A stretch of 56,411 bases of DNA from Clostridia bacterium (GCA_017407225.1 JAFQWY010000116.1:1-56411), one strand, 5' to 3'. Positions 33,477 to 43,441 are shown, counted from the first letter of the stretch. The notes: generated by a model from the sequence alone, not told the origin. Program-made: numbers and translations.

Positions 33477-34520
33477 TCACTCCCGGAGCAGTCCGGGGAC
33501 TGTGCTGCCCATTGCGGTATCGATGTACGTCCGCAGACTGCTCAGATAGTTGGCGTTGATCAGGTAATAAATTTTCTTTCCGTCGTGCATGAGGAGGAGC
33601 ATTTTCTGTTTTTCCATCATGTTGAGATGATACAGCGTGCTGTTGTTTTTCAGCCCCAGTTCTCTGGCGATTTCGGCACAGTACATCGGTTTTTTACGGA
33701 GCATATCCAGAATCTTCAGTCTGGTTTCGTCGTACAGGATTCTGCCCAGTTCATACAGATCGATTTCGATTTCCGTGAAATCCCGGATAACTTCATCGCC
33801 GTCGATCCCGAGATACACAAGATAAGCCCCGTCCCGGGTTTCACCGTAGGCGGAACAGGCATGAAGCACGCAGCAGGTGTGACAGATCGGATCGTATTTC
33901 CGGATGTCCTGCATCAGCATCCTGCCCAGTGCCGTGATTTTTTCATCATTGAACCGAGAAATCAGCATATGAATGCGGTCCCCGTTCAGACGGTGAAGAT
34001 CCTCACAGATCTGCTGGGCCTTCCGCAGTTCACGGATGATCAGATCAATCTCATTCTGACCGTCAAAGAGGAAGCTGATCATGTGCAGCTGAACATCGGC
34101 AGGAAGATCCGAATTCAGAACAGCTTCCCGGATCCGGGCAAATTCCGAAAAATCCATGTGTTCGGGACAGTCCCCCGGAATGTAATTCCGGTAAATAAAC
34201 CGCTTCAGCCGGTCGGTATTGTACAGGGATTCATAGAACCTCTCAATCAGACCGTCATGCATATAATCGAATTCCTCCAGAAAAAAACGCATATAGGCAA
34301 GCAGCCCTGTTCTGATCTGCAGATCGTTGCTGCTGTAGAACAGGGGAAGAAGCTTGTCCGACACATCCTTCAGCTGTTCCATCACCTGCCGGCAGATTTT
34401 TGTGTTTTCAGAGTCATCGGGAGATTGGGCAAATGCCCGCTCACCGTTGAACCGCAGCTTCATGGCGAACATCATGTCGTGCAGAATTCCCGGTTCCCTG
34501 AGATAAATGCAGTTGCTCAA
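33477..34520 (-). CDS. ArsR-type winged-helix regulator with large N-terminal domain
   Basis: The product is 347 residues. The N-terminal 245 residues are helical and unassigned, with a Cys-rich spot (CHTCCVLHAC). The C-terminal 85 residues are a winged helix of the ArsR type: YDETRLKILDMLRKKPMYCA, then EIARELGLKNNSTLYHLNMM and a wing KKIYYLIN. Such proteins with an N-terminal sensor and C-terminal ArsR domain are common in Clostridia. It lies between the MoxR cluster and the cohesin operon and might control either. Confidence 0.82.
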   Translation of the reverse strand: MSNCIYLREPGILHDMMFAMKLRFNGERAFAQSPDDSENTKICRQVMEQLKDVSDKLLPLFYSSNDLQIRTGLLAYMRFFLEEFDYMHDGLIERFYESLYNTDRLKRFIYRNYIPGDCPEHMDFSEFARIREAVLNSDLPADVQLHMISFLFDGQNEIDLIIRELRKAQQICEDLHRLNGDRIHMLISRFNDEKITALGRMLMQDIRKYDPICHTCCVLHACSAYGETRDGAYLVYLGIDGDEVIRDFTEIEIDLYELGRILYDETRLKILDMLRKKPMYCAEIARELGLKNNSTLYHLNMMEKQKMLLLMHDGKKIYYLINANYLSSLRTYIDTAMGSTVPGLLRE

Positions 34521-34584
34521 AGCGTACTTCCTTTCCGTGAAAGCTCCGTGTATATTCTATGACTGATGGAACTGATTTTTTCTT

Positions 34585-34613
34585 ATTATACTATGGAAAC
34601 CCGATGATTGCAA
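34585..34613 (-). promoter_or_regulatory. Promoter of the ArsR-type gene
   Basis: Minus strand TTGCAA (34608-34613), 17 bp, TATAAT (34585-34590). Confidence 0.75.
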
Positions 34614-34658
34614 TAGAATCCGAAAAATCCGCACGTTCTCTGCGGTGCTTCACCGAGC

Positions 34659-34687
34659 TTGACATCGGAGTGCACAGGTGATATAAT
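34659..34687 (+). promoter_or_regulatory. Promoter of the cohesin/dockerin operon
   Basis: TTGACA (34659-34664), 17 bp, TATAAT (34682-34687). An untranslated leader of about 110 bases follows, with some pairing potential (ACGAT/ATCGT) and a T6 at 34774; no known riboswitch is recognised. Confidence 0.8.
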
Positions 34688-34805
34688 TAACACATATTAT
34701 AAATTTTGATAGAAACTGACGATGGCTGCGGCCGGCAAGCGGTAAATATCGTGATCCGATCTCCGCGTTGTCGGGCGTTTTTTGATGATATATAAGGAGG
34801 CGGCA

Positions 34806-36155
34806 ATGAAAAAACTCTTCACGGCAGTGCTGATGCTGATACTGTTTGCTCTGCCGGCGTATGCTTCCGGTGCCGAGATTACTGTGGAAATCCCGAACAG
34901 GGGTGCACTGATGGAAGAGCAGTATTATGTGACGGTATCCGTCGCGGACAATCCGGGGTTTGCCTCTCTCCAGCTGGAGCTGTTTTACGATGCCGATGTC
35001 ATGGACTGTGTTCAGGTAAGACCGGGGGAAGTCGTTTGCGGGATGCTGAGCGATACGAATCCCCATGCAGGAGGAGCAAAAACCAGTGCGATTCTCTCGG
35101 TGGCCGGTTTCAGCGATACGGAAAAGAACGGCACACTGGTCACATTCATATTTGAAGCTCCCGGCTCCGGTGATCCGGACTTTGAGGTTTCTCTCACGGA
35201 AATCCGGAACAGCTCCGGGAAAAATGTCGTCTGCAGACTGAATGTTGTGAATGAATACGGCAGTACGGCGGAACTCCCAAATGATAAAGAAGACGGAAAC
35301 AAAACGGAAGACGGCCGGGAACAGGAGAAAACGGAAGACTCCGAAATCAAAACGGAAGTCAGTGTTGAAGTGGAAACGGATGACCGGGATGACGAAGAAG
35401 AGAACCGGCACAACAGAGATGATCGGGATGACCGCAAGGAGCCCGATGACCGCGACGACCGCGACGACCGGGAAGAAGACAGGGAAACGGTCGGCGATTG
35501 GTACGGGGAGCCTGAAATTGTCCCGGATGATCCGACTCCCTCCGATCCGCTGGAAGGTCTTCCGGATGCATTCCGGGATGAGATGATGAAGCCCGTCGGC
35601 GGCTTTGCGGATGTGAATGCCGGGCATTGGGCCTCGGACCTCATCACGGAAGCGGCGTCGCGCGGCGTCATCAGCGGCTATCCCGACGGAACCTTTCATC
35701 CGGACAGAACCATGAACCGGGCAGAATTTGTGACGGTGCTCTGGAACATGGCCGGAAAACCGGACAGCAATGCGCCTCTGCCGTTCAGTGATGTGAAGGA
35801 AGACGACTGGTTCCGGACTCAGGCGGCATGGGCCTATGAAACCGGCTGCATCAACGGTGTCACGGAGAGCGAATTCCGTCCGTACGGAACCGTTACCCGG
35901 GTGCAGGCGGCGGTGATTCTCTACCGATACATCGGAAGTCCCGGCGGAAGCTACCGTCTGGATTTCTTCGCAGATCAGGACGAAATCCCGTCCTACGCAC
36001 TGGATGCGGTGCAGTGGGCACTCTCGGCCGGGGTTCTGACCGGTGTGGATGACACCCACCTGAAACCGCTTTCATATGCGACACGCGCCCAGCTTTCCGC
36101 GATGACTGTCCGATACATCAGCTATGTACAGTATGTGCGGTACCTGCAGTCATGA
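34806..36155 (+). CDS. Cell-surface anchor: cohesin domain + charged linker + three SLH domains
   Basis: The product is 449 residues. ATG follows AAGGAGG. Order: signal peptide (about 1-22); a cohesin-like domain (about 23-150; EITVEIPNRGAL, LQLELFYDADVMDC, and NGTLVTFIFEAP at the end); a linker of about 100 residues extremely rich in Asp/Arg/Glu (DDRDDRDDREED); and three SLH domains (about 265-450; GFADVNAGHWASDLI with GYPDGTFHPDRTMNRAEFV, then two more). SLH domains bind secondary cell-wall polymers and cohesins bind dockerins, so this has the layout of an anchoring scaffoldin with a single receptor. The next two genes of the operon end in dockerin-like modules, its probable ligands (inference). 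Confidence 0.85.
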   Translation: MKKLFTAVLMLILFALPAYASGAEITVEIPNRGALMEEQYYVTVSVADNPGFASLQLELFYDADVMDCVQVRPGEVVCGMLSDTNPHAGGAKTSAILSVAGFSDTEKNGTLVTFIFEAPGSGDPDFEVSLTEIRNSSGKNVVCRLNVVNEYGSTAELPNDKEDGNKTEDGREQEKTEDSEIKTEVSVEVETDDRDDEEENRHNRDDRDDRKEPDDRDDRDDREEDRETVGDWYGEPEIVPDDPTPSDPLEGLPDAFRDEMMKPVGGFADVNAGHWASDLITEAASRGVISGYPDGTFHPDRTMNRAEFVTVLWNMAGKPDSNAPLPFSDVKEDDWFRTQAAWAYETGCINGVTESEFRPYGTVTRVQAAVILYRYIGSPGGSYRLDFFADQDEIPSYALDAVQWALSAGVLTGVDDTHLKPLSYATRAQLSAMTVRYISYVQYVRYLQS

Positions 36156-36186
36156 ATACCGCAGAATTTTCCAAGGAGATATTGTT

Positions 36187-39100
36187 ATGAAGAAATTACT
36201 CAGTCTGATTCTTGCGGGCTGTCTGCTGGCGGCAGGCATTGTCCCTGCATATTCCCAACCTGTTTCCGTGCCTCGGAACGATGCCGGGGACGTACAGGCA
36301 GAGTATGTACAGGGAACCTTGCTGTTCGCACTGCCGGAAGAGGAGATTCTGACCGGTCTGACGGACGATCTGGCCGGACTCGGTCTCGGTGAGATTGAAC
36401 CGCTGTTTACCGAAAACGGTGAAGCGGTCGGAATCGGCGGCAGGGATGAAATCTGGTACAGAGCCCGTGTAAGCGGTGACGTACCTGCGGCCGTACAGGC
36501 TGTATCCGAACTGGAGGGTGTTGTCTGCGCGGAGCCGGAGTATATTTATACCTCCGATCAGGCAGGCGTTCCCAGCGAAATCGAATGCGGCAGGGACTGG
36601 CCACACGACCGGCTTCACAAGCATGACGGCGGCTACTGGTGGTCGGAGGATCCCTCCTTCGGTCACAGCTATGCACCGGGGGAAGGTACTGTGGTTGCGG
36701 TCATTGACACCGGTGTGGATTACCTTCACGAAGACCTGAAGGCCAATATGTGGGTCAACTATGCGGAAATTGACGGTACTGCCGGTGTGGACGACGACGG
36801 AAACGGCTGCATCGACGATATTCACGGTGTGAACGTAACCGCAGGCGGAGCTGCTGCCGGAAATCCCATGGATGACAACGGTCATGGTACCCATGTGGCA
36901 GGTATTATCGCAATGTCCGCCAATGAGAAGGGCGGCGTGGGTCTGGCATACGGGGCTGAGATCATGGCAATCAAAGCCGGGCAGTCCACGGGGACATTTG
37001 CATCCGCTGATATTGCCAGGGCAATCAATTATGCGGTCATGATGGGCGCGGATGTCATCAATATGTCCTTCGGCGGCTCCGGCAAATCCTACCTGATCGA
37101 GACCGCACTGGAAACGGCATTTACCACCTGTGTTCTTGTGGCATCCGCAGGCAATGACGGAATTCCCACAACGGATGCTCCCCCGGAGCTTTATCCCAGG
37201 CGTGTGGATATCTATCCGGCAGGATACAGCTATGTTCTCGGTGTCATGGCAGTTGATGAATCCGGCAGCCTTGCATCCTTTTCCAACTGGGATTATGAAC
37301 CCGGTGCAAACTGCGAATACGAAATGACCGCACCCGGTGTGGGAATTTACTCCGCTCTTCCGGGCAACCGTTATGCACTCTGGAACGGTACCTCCATGGC
37401 GGCACCCTATGTTTCGGCGGCAGCGGCAATCCTCCGCAGTCACTTCACGGATAAGGATATGTATTCCTCCCGGTTTATTATGGGTCAGCTTTGCTCCGCA
37501 ACGGAAGACAGAACCGAGTTTTATGCACCCATGGGTGAGTATTATCTCTATCCCGCACTGAATGTTTACGACAGTATTTCCCTGCTTCCGAAGCCCGGTC
37601 TGTTTGTGAAGGAAACCTTCCTCCTGGACAACGCGGACATTGCGGAAATCAACGATGGGGACGCCATCATTGATGCCGGTGAAACCGTTGACCTCGGGAT
37701 CCTCGTGCGCAACCAGTGGGGGCTTACCGGAGAAACTACCGTAACGGCGGATGCGGTATCCATCGGCGGCGTGGCGAACCCGTATATTGATTTCATCACA
37801 GACGAAATCACTCTTGATCCCGCCGGTACCTTCCAGGAATCCGACAACGGATTTGTCTGCAATGACAGCTATCTGGAATCCGTCGGCAATCCCATCCGGT
37901 TTGCTGTGGCGGAGAACTGTCCCAACGACGCGGAAATCTGCATCAACCTGACCGTGACCACCACAAACGGCGCGGACGAAAACGATGATGCGGTTTATAC
38001 TGCCGCCGCTAAACACACCTTCCGCGTGCAGGCCGGCCGTGGTGTCCGGGGCACCATCGATGAAGACACCACATGGACGAAGGATTTTCTGTGGATTATC
38101 GAAAACTCGGTCTACATCCCCGAAGGCGTCACTCTGACCGTGGAACCGGGCACGCAGGTGCAGTTCTATTCCTCGGATTACGAAGACGCATACGGCGGAA
38201 AGACAATTGCGAAGATTGTCAACGAAGGCACGCTGAACATGATCGGTACGGAGGACGAACCCATTGAGCTGTTCCCGGGCAGGGAGTTTGAAGAATATGT
38301 TGTGGAAATCAGCGGTACCGGCGTGGAAACACTGGAATACTGCAATGTGATCAATCCGTATTTCGGCGGCGGTACTTATGACGAAGCGGTTGATTTTGTG
38401 GACCACTGTTCTCTTACACAGAATACAGAAGGGGTGTATTACAGACGGATAAGTGGTGGTTCGATTTCAGAGAGTCATGTTGAGAGTCAGAGAATTCTCA
38501 GGATTACCAATACACAGCTGATCGGTATCCGTCCTGAAAGAGATTCCATGTTCTATGAATTGCGAACCAATCTTGCTGAGAATTGTCTGTTCGATTCATG
38601 TTTGATCGATTCGATTGAAACCTTCTCCTCATCACTGATTTTTGAGAACAATGCATTGCTGAAAGGAGAGGCGGGAGAACATAGTCCTTTCGATGCAAGT
38701 TCGTACTATAATGCTTCTCCTACTGTTGAGCCGCCTGAGTTAAGAGTTGCTTCCGAGGTATATACGGACGAAGAAACAGGTCGGAAGTATCTCTGTGTGT
38801 ATTTGGCGGCAGAGGGGGAGGAATTTGAATACAATTATCTGAAAGCAGCTGCCCGTGCACTCGGAGGTGATTTGCTGAGCATCAATGATGACAGTGAACT
38901 GGCTTTTCTGACTTCGGTCATTTGGGACGGTAAAAACTATGAATTAGGAATTTACTACAATGACTTCACACGCAGATATGAATGGGCAGACGGAAATACT
39001 TACAGTATTGATATAAAACCTTACAATTCCAATAATCCTAATACATTGGGACATAACTGGCCGTTTGTCGGTTTATCGTTTGCTACCGGAAGTTATCAGG

Positions 39101-41517
39101 CAGATTATAAGATTGACCGCAGCGTTCTTGAGTTCCCGGCTGATGTTGCTGATGAGGATATTCTCAGCTGTTTTGAGGATTTTGATTATAAATCATGGGC
39201 GGCAGAGTATGCAAACCAGTATCGGAACAATGCAATTCTGAATCCTCTGCTGAACACCGCACCTGAACTTTGGACACGGTTTATATCCGAAGAATTCGAC
39301 TATGATTACCTTCCCAACTACATCACCGGCAACTACTGGGGCACGGAAAACGATCGTCTCATCGACAAAATGATCGTCGACGGAAACGACTATGCCGGCA
39401 CCTATCAGGAGCTGGTTTACGAACCCATCCTTACCCTTGAGAGCGGAAGCCTTGAGGACATCTATCCTTTCGTCACCGAAATTCTCCTGGAAGACGAAGA
39501 CGGAAATATCGTTTCCGATGTACAGCCCGGCGAAGCCTATGCGGTTCATGTGTTCTTCAACCGGGATATGAACAGGGAAGTCCAGCCTGCTGTCACCTTC
39601 GGCGGTGCACTTCCCTATACCGACTATTCCGTGCACGGCGATTTCGTGAGCGAGAGGGAATGGGTCGGCACAGCCTTCATTTCTCCCGTCATGAACAGCG
39701 GCACCATGTACTTCAAGACCACGGGCGGCTGTGCTGCGGATGACAGCTGGCTTGTCTGCGGCGACGATGTGCTTCGATTCAGCTTTGAGGTGGAAAGCGT
39801 CGGCGTGCTGGCAATGCTCCTGAACGCGGAAGGCGGCACCAATAAAGTCACCCTCAGCTGGGCGCAGAACGACTACGAAGTCCTCGGCGGCTACAATCTG
39901 TACCGATCCACCTCCGAAGACAGCGGCTTTGCGAAGCTGAATACCTCCGTTCTCACCGGAACTTCCTATGAAGACACCGATGTGGAACCCGGTGTGATGT
40001 ACTATTACTATTTCAAAGTGGTCAACACCGAGGGCAACGAGGAAGAAAACACTTCCAATATCGCATCCGCGAAGCCCATTGACAATATCGCCCCCGTGCT
40101 GACCCATTCCGTCATCAAAAAGGCGAAGATGAACACCCGGATCACCGTTTCCGCCGATGCTTCCGACAATATCGCAGTCAGCGGGGTTGTACTGTACTAC
40201 CGTACCGCTGGTGCGGAGAAGTTCAAGTCCGTGGACATGATGAACACGTCGGGCACACGGTATGTGGGAACCATTCCTGCCTCTGCTGTCACTGCGGACG
40301 GTGTGGAATACTATCTGGCCGCCTCCGATGAGGACGGAAATATCAGATACAGCGGCACGGAACAGCTTCCCAACTTCATTGAAGTGGACAGCGCACCTGC
40401 CGTGACCGGTGTAACTCCCCAGCAGCTGAATATTGCGGGAGGTCAGACCGTCACGATTCTCGGCGTGAACTTCAGCGAGGGCATGACGCTGACCCTGGGC
40501 GGCACCGTAATCTCCGAGTACACTCTGGTAAACAGCGGACAGATCACCTTTACCGCACCTGCCATGAAGAGCGGACGGTACGCACTGGTTCTGACCGATG
40601 CCGACGGAAGAACTGCCGCCGCAAAGGAACAGATCGTGTATACCGATGAATCCAGTGTGGCGCAGATTCCCACCGCGATGGAAATGCTCTCCGGAGTGGA
40701 ATATATGATTCCGTTTGTTGCGGCCGCTGACAGCGCGGTGACGGCGGTTCACTTTGAACTGGATCTGCCTTCCGCGTACTTCCGGGATGTCCGGGCGGAA
40801 AAAGCGGATGCTGATGCAAACTTTACGCTGGATTACAATTACAGCGGCAGCCTCCTGCAGGTGAGCTGCATCGGAACCGCCGATATGATCACACAGAACG
40901 CGCTGGTCAATGTTTTCGTTACCCCGATGAGCACGGAAAAAATCAGCCTGCCCGTCAATATGCATGATGTCCGGTTCAACGGTTCGGATGTACACACCGT
41001 CATCAGCGGTACGGCACAGATCACTCCTGTATTCACGCTGGATGCGGAGGTGCGTCTCTGGGCGGACGATGCTCCGCTGGCCGGTGCCGTTGTCAGAGCG
41101 GACGGACGGACGGGAACCACCGGCAATGACGGCAGAGTTTCCCTGACCGTTGTGAACAAGCTTGTGGATGCTGCGGTTTCCTGTACGGTTCCGGTTCCGT
41201 CCGGCACAATCACTGCGTACGATGCTTCCCTCGTTCTGCAGAATTCCGTCGGAAAAATTGAGCTCAACGAATACCAGCTGATTGCCGGGGATGTGACCGG
41301 TGACGGCAGAACGGATGAATACGATGCTTCCGTGATTCTTCAGATGGCTGTCAGAAAAATTTCCGCATTCCCCTGCGGCTGCAGCTGGAGCTTCCTGCCT
41401 GCTTCCGTATCCATGGAAATGGAAGCATCCGGCAATTCGGCAGAATTCACCGCAATCTGCATGGGCGACGTCGACGGTTCGTTTGGGATGGATGAGGAAA
41501 TTGGGGCGACTGAATAA
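36187..41517 (+). CDS. Giant secreted subtilisin-like protease with FN3, IPT, cohesin-like and dockerin modules
   Basis: The product is 1776 residues. ATG 36187 follows AAGGAG. Order: signal peptide (1-24); pro-domain (about 35-120); peptidase S8 domain with D174 (VIDTGVDY), H233 (NGHGTHVAG) and S403 (GTSMAAP); beta-rich and parallel-beta-helix-like region (about 620-860); a stretch resembling a C-type lectin fold (about 870-970; ARALGGDLLSINDDSELAFL, YEWADGNTY); FN3 (about 1205-1300); IPT/TIG (about 1405-1485); cohesin-like (about 1490-1610); a small carboxypeptidase-like module; and a dockerin-like pair (TITAYDASLVLQ and AGDVTGDGRTDEYDASVILQ). A further GDVDGS motif closes it. Residues about 738-1035 are encoded by AT-richer DNA with different codon use. 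It is probably displayed on the cell by the SLH anchor upstream. Confidence 0.88.
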   Translation: MKKLLSLILAGCLLAAGIVPAYSQPVSVPRNDAGDVQAEYVQGTLLFALPEEEILTGLTDDLAGLGLGEIEPLFTENGEAVGIGGRDEIWYRARVSGDVPAAVQAVSELEGVVCAEPEYIYTSDQAGVPSEIECGRDWPHDRLHKHDGGYWWSEDPSFGHSYAPGEGTVVAVIDTGVDYLHEDLKANMWVNYAEIDGTAGVDDDGNGCIDDIHGVNVTAGGAAAGNPMDDNGHGTHVAGIIAMSANEKGGVGLAYGAEIMAIKAGQSTGTFASADIARAINYAVMMGADVINMSFGGSGKSYLIETALETAFTTCVLVASAGNDGIPTTDAPPELYPRRVDIYPAGYSYVLGVMAVDESGSLASFSNWDYEPGANCEYEMTAPGVGIYSALPGNRYALWNGTSMAAPYVSAAAAILRSHFTDKDMYSSRFIMGQLCSATEDRTEFYAPMGEYYLYPALNVYDSISLLPKPGLFVKETFLLDNADIAEINDGDAIIDAGETVDLGILVRNQWGLTGETTVTADAVSIGGVANPYIDFITDEITLDPAGTFQESDNGFVCNDSYLESVGNPIRFAVAENCPNDAEICINLTVTTTNGADENDDAVYTAAAKHTFRVQAGRGVRGTIDEDTTWTKDFLWIIENSVYIPEGVTLTVEPGTQVQFYSSDYEDAYGGKTIAKIVNEGTLNMIGTEDEPIELFPGREFEEYVVEISGTGVETLEYCNVINPYFGGGTYDEAVDFVDHCSLTQNTEGVYYRRISGGSISESHVESQRILRITNTQLIGIRPERDSMFYELRTNLAENCLFDSCLIDSIETFSSSLIFENNALLKGEAGEHSPFDASSYYNASPTVEPPELRVASEVYTDEETGRKYLCVYLAAEGEEFEYNYLKAAARALGGDLLSINDDSELAFLTSVIWDGKNYELGIYYNDFTRRYEWADGNTYSIDIKPYNSNNPNTLGHNWPFVGLSFATGSYQADYKIDRSVLEFPADVADEDILSCFEDFDYKSWAAEYANQYRNNAILNPLLNTAPELWTRFISEEFDYDYLPNYITGNYWGTENDRLIDKMIVDGNDYAGTYQELVYEPILTLESGSLEDIYPFVTEILLEDEDGNIVSDVQPGEAYAVHVFFNRDMNREVQPAVTFGGALPYTDYSVHGDFVSEREWVGTAFISPVMNSGTMYFKTTGGCAADDSWLVCGDDVLRFSFEVESVGVLAMLLNAEGGTNKVTLSWAQNDYEVLGGYNLYRSTSEDSGFAKLNTSVLTGTSYEDTDVEPGVMYYYYFKVVNTEGNEEENTSNIASAKPIDNIAPVLTHSVIKKAKMNTRITVSADASDNIAVSGVVLYYRTAGAEKFKSVDMMNTSGTRYVGTIPASAVTADGVEYYLAASDEDGNIRYSGTEQLPNFIEVDSAPAVTGVTPQQLNIAGGQTVTILGVNFSEGMTLTLGGTVISEYTLVNSGQITFTAPAMKSGRYALVLTDADGRTAAAKEQIVYTDESSVAQIPTAMEMLSGVEYMIPFVAAADSAVTAVHFELDLPSAYFRDVRAEKADADANFTLDYNYSGSLLQVSCIGTADMITQNALVNVFVTPMSTEKISLPVNMHDVRFNGSDVHTVISGTAQITPVFTLDAEVRLWADDAPLAGAVVRADGRTGTTGNDGRVSLTVVNKLVDAAVSCTVPVPSGTITAYDASLVLQNSVGKIELNEYQLIAGDVTGDGRTDEYDASVILQMAVRKISAFPCGCSWSFLPASVSMEMEASGNSAEFTAICMGDVDGSFGMDEEIGATE

Positions 41518-42329
41518 TGATGAAAAAATACCTGATTCTCTTCATGACGATCCTGATCTGTGCGGGCGGAGTTTCCGTAAGGGCACAGGATCCGGAGCAG
41601 ATTCTGATTCCGCCGTGCTGGTACGGGGAAGCATATTCCGTGGACTGCGTCTATTCTGTCAGCGGCGGCGGGATCGATTCCGTGAGCAGTCTGCTGAACG
41701 GCTGTTATTTTGACTGGAACTATCTTTCCGAAGAAAATATTCTTCTTGCGGCAGCCGCATCGGCGGAGCCTCTTCCCGATCCGCTGCAGACGGAGGCATA
41801 TATGTCCGTCACCGCTTCCCCCGGTACGGTTCTGACCCTGCTGTCCCTCCGCATCAACGGCAAAGAGGCAGCTGTCGGACATACTGTCAGCGGCAATGTC
41901 ACATCGTTCGGAACCGATACCGTTACCGTGTGCCTGCTGAAAAACGATGCGGTCATCCATCAGACGGAGGCAAGCGGTGAGTCTTACAGGATTTCCGCCG
42001 TGCTTCCGGGGGAATATGTCCTGCGTGTCAGCAAGAACGGACACCTTCCCTCGGAATATTCCGTCACCGTAAACGGGGCGGATGTTGTGCAGGATGTGAC
42101 CCTCCGTCCGATCGGAGATGCCAACGCCGATTTTCTGGTGAATGCAGACGACGCCTTTCTGATGAAGCGGTTCTTTGCCGGTTATGAGGCTGTGATTGAC
42201 ACCGAAACGGCGGATACCGACAGGGACGGTGCCGTCACCCGTCGCGATGCCATGATTCTTGAGCGGTATCTGGCAGGATGGGAGAGATATTCCCTGCCGT
42301 ACTGCCCCGAAAATGCGCCCGATGCATAA
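41517..42329 (+). CDS. Small secreted cohesin-like / dockerin protein
   Basis: The product is 270 residues. Its start overlaps the protease stop by one base (TAATG). Order: signal peptide (about 1-20); a short cohesin-like domain (about 25-115; LLAAAASAEPL then TVLTLLSLRING, as at a cohesin end); a carboxypeptidase-regulatory-like module (about 120-190; SGNVTSFGTDT, GEYVLRVSKNG); and a dockerin-like pair (about 198-262; GDANADFLVNADDAFLMKRF and DTDRDGAVTRRDAMILERYL). It repeats in miniature the C-terminal architecture of the protease and probably joins the same surface assembly, as adaptor or plug (inference). Confidence 0.8.
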   Translation: MMKKYLILFMTILICAGGVSVRAQDPEQILIPPCWYGEAYSVDCVYSVSGGGIDSVSSLLNGCYFDWNYLSEENILLAAAASAEPLPDPLQTEAYMSVTASPGTVLTLLSLRINGKEAAVGHTVSGNVTSFGTDTVTVCLLKNDAVIHQTEASGESYRISAVLPGEYVLRVSKNGHLPSEYSVTVNGADVVQDVTLRPIGDANADFLVNADDAFLMKRFFAGYEAVIDTETADTDRDGAVTRRDAMILERYLAGWERYSLPYCPENAPDA

Positions 42330-42430
42330 TATACGATCCATTCAAAGATGCAGCAGACCGCATGGATGCCCGGATCCGGACATTCGTGCGGTTTTGTTCG
42401 CGGACAGGGGAGCGCAGGTTCTCGCCGAAC

Positions 42431-42459
42431 TTGACATATGATAGCGATTCTGGTATAAT
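42431..42459 (+). promoter_or_regulatory. Promoter of the DMT transporter gene
   Basis: TTGACA (42431-42436), 17 bp, TATAAT (42454-42459). Confidence 0.85.
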
Positions 42460-42510
42460 ATCCTGCGGCAGTATGCTGTCCATTATTCAATCCTGACCCC
42501 GAGGTATACC

Positions 42511-43398
42511 ATGAATCAAAAGAATTCCGTAAAAGGAATCATTTTCTGCCTCACAGCCGCCGTAGTGTGGGGCTTTGCTTTTGCGGCACAGGCACTGGGA
42601 GCCGACCATCTGGAAGCGTTCACCTTCAACGGTGCTCGGTTCTGGCTGGGAGCGCTGGCGCTGATTCCCGTCTGCCTGATTTTCGAGAAAAACGGACACG
42701 ATGCGAAGAAGACGAAAACCACCGTCATCGCCGGAATCTGTGCGGGCTGTGCGCTGTTTACGGCATCCTGGCTCCAGCAGGTGGGGATTGACCTCACCGA
42801 CTCCGCCGGAAAAGCCGGATTCATCACCGGTCTGTACATGATTATCGTGCCCATCATCGGACTGCTTCTTGGCCGGAAAACCGGAATGCAGAGCTGGATC
42901 GGCGCTCTTCTGGGTGTGTCCGGGCTGTTCTTCATCTGCTTCGATATGTCCTCCGGTCTGACCTTCACGAAAGGTGATATTTTCCTTGTGGCATGCGCGG
43001 TGGTATTTGCCCTGCATATTCTCATCATTGACCGGTTCGGGGACAATATCTACTCCCTGCGCTTCTCCATGACCCAGTTTTTTGCGGCAGCGGTGCTGAA
43101 TACCGTGATGGCACTGCTCTTTGAAGAAATCGCGCTGTCGGGCATCGTGCTGGCCGGGATTCCCATCCTGTACTGCGGCATCATGTCCACGGGAGTGGCC
43201 TACACCTGCCAGACTCTCGGGCAGAAATACAGTGAGCCCACGGCGGCCTCCATCCTGCTGTCCACGGAATCGGTGTTCTCCGCCATCGGCGGTGCGCTGA
43301 TCCTCAACGAGCGGATGCAGCCGCTGGCATATCTGGGATGCGGCCTGATTTTTGCAGGCATCCTGCTGTCCCAGATCCGGTTCAAAACAAAGGCATAA
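42511..43398 (+). CDS. DMT-superfamily (EamA) transporter
   Basis: The product is 295 residues with ten predicted helices in two EamA repeats. Typical features are the opening GIIFCLTAAVVWGFAFAAQ, FNGARFWLGALALIP, and the second repeat ending in PTAASILLSTESVFSAIGGA, LNERMQPLAYLGCGLIFAGI. Members export metabolites such as amino acids or take up small solutes; the substrate cannot be named. It is monocistronic, with its own promoter and terminator. Confidence 0.9.
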   Translation: MNQKNSVKGIIFCLTAAVVWGFAFAAQALGADHLEAFTFNGARFWLGALALIPVCLIFEKNGHDAKKTKTTVIAGICAGCALFTASWLQQVGIDLTDSAGKAGFITGLYMIIVPIIGLLLGRKTGMQSWIGALLGVSGLFFICFDMSSGLTFTKGDIFLVACAVVFALHILIIDRFGDNIYSLRFSMTQFFAAAVLNTVMALLFEEIALSGIVLAGIPILYCGIMSTGVAYTCQTLGQKYSEPTAASILLSTESVFSAIGGALILNERMQPLAYLGCGLIFAGILLSQIRFKTKA

Positions 43399-43402
43399 CA
43401 GA

Positions 43403-43441
43403 AAACGTGCAGTTTCGGAAGTAGCATCTGCACGTTTTTTC
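43403..43441. terminator. Bidirectional terminator after the DMT gene
   Basis: An AACGTGCAG/CTGCACGTT stem is followed by T6; convergent genes lie on either side. Confidence 0.85.

Noticed and set aside
34694-34805. Possible riboswitch in the leader of the cohesin operon
   Set aside because: No match to any known class I could recall (cyclic-di-GMP, SAM, cobalamin, TPP, FMN, lysine); pairing is weak.
36196-38406. 736-codon minus-strand frame inside the protease gene
   Set aside because: Antisense to the S8 catalytic domain with intact triad; no start signals.
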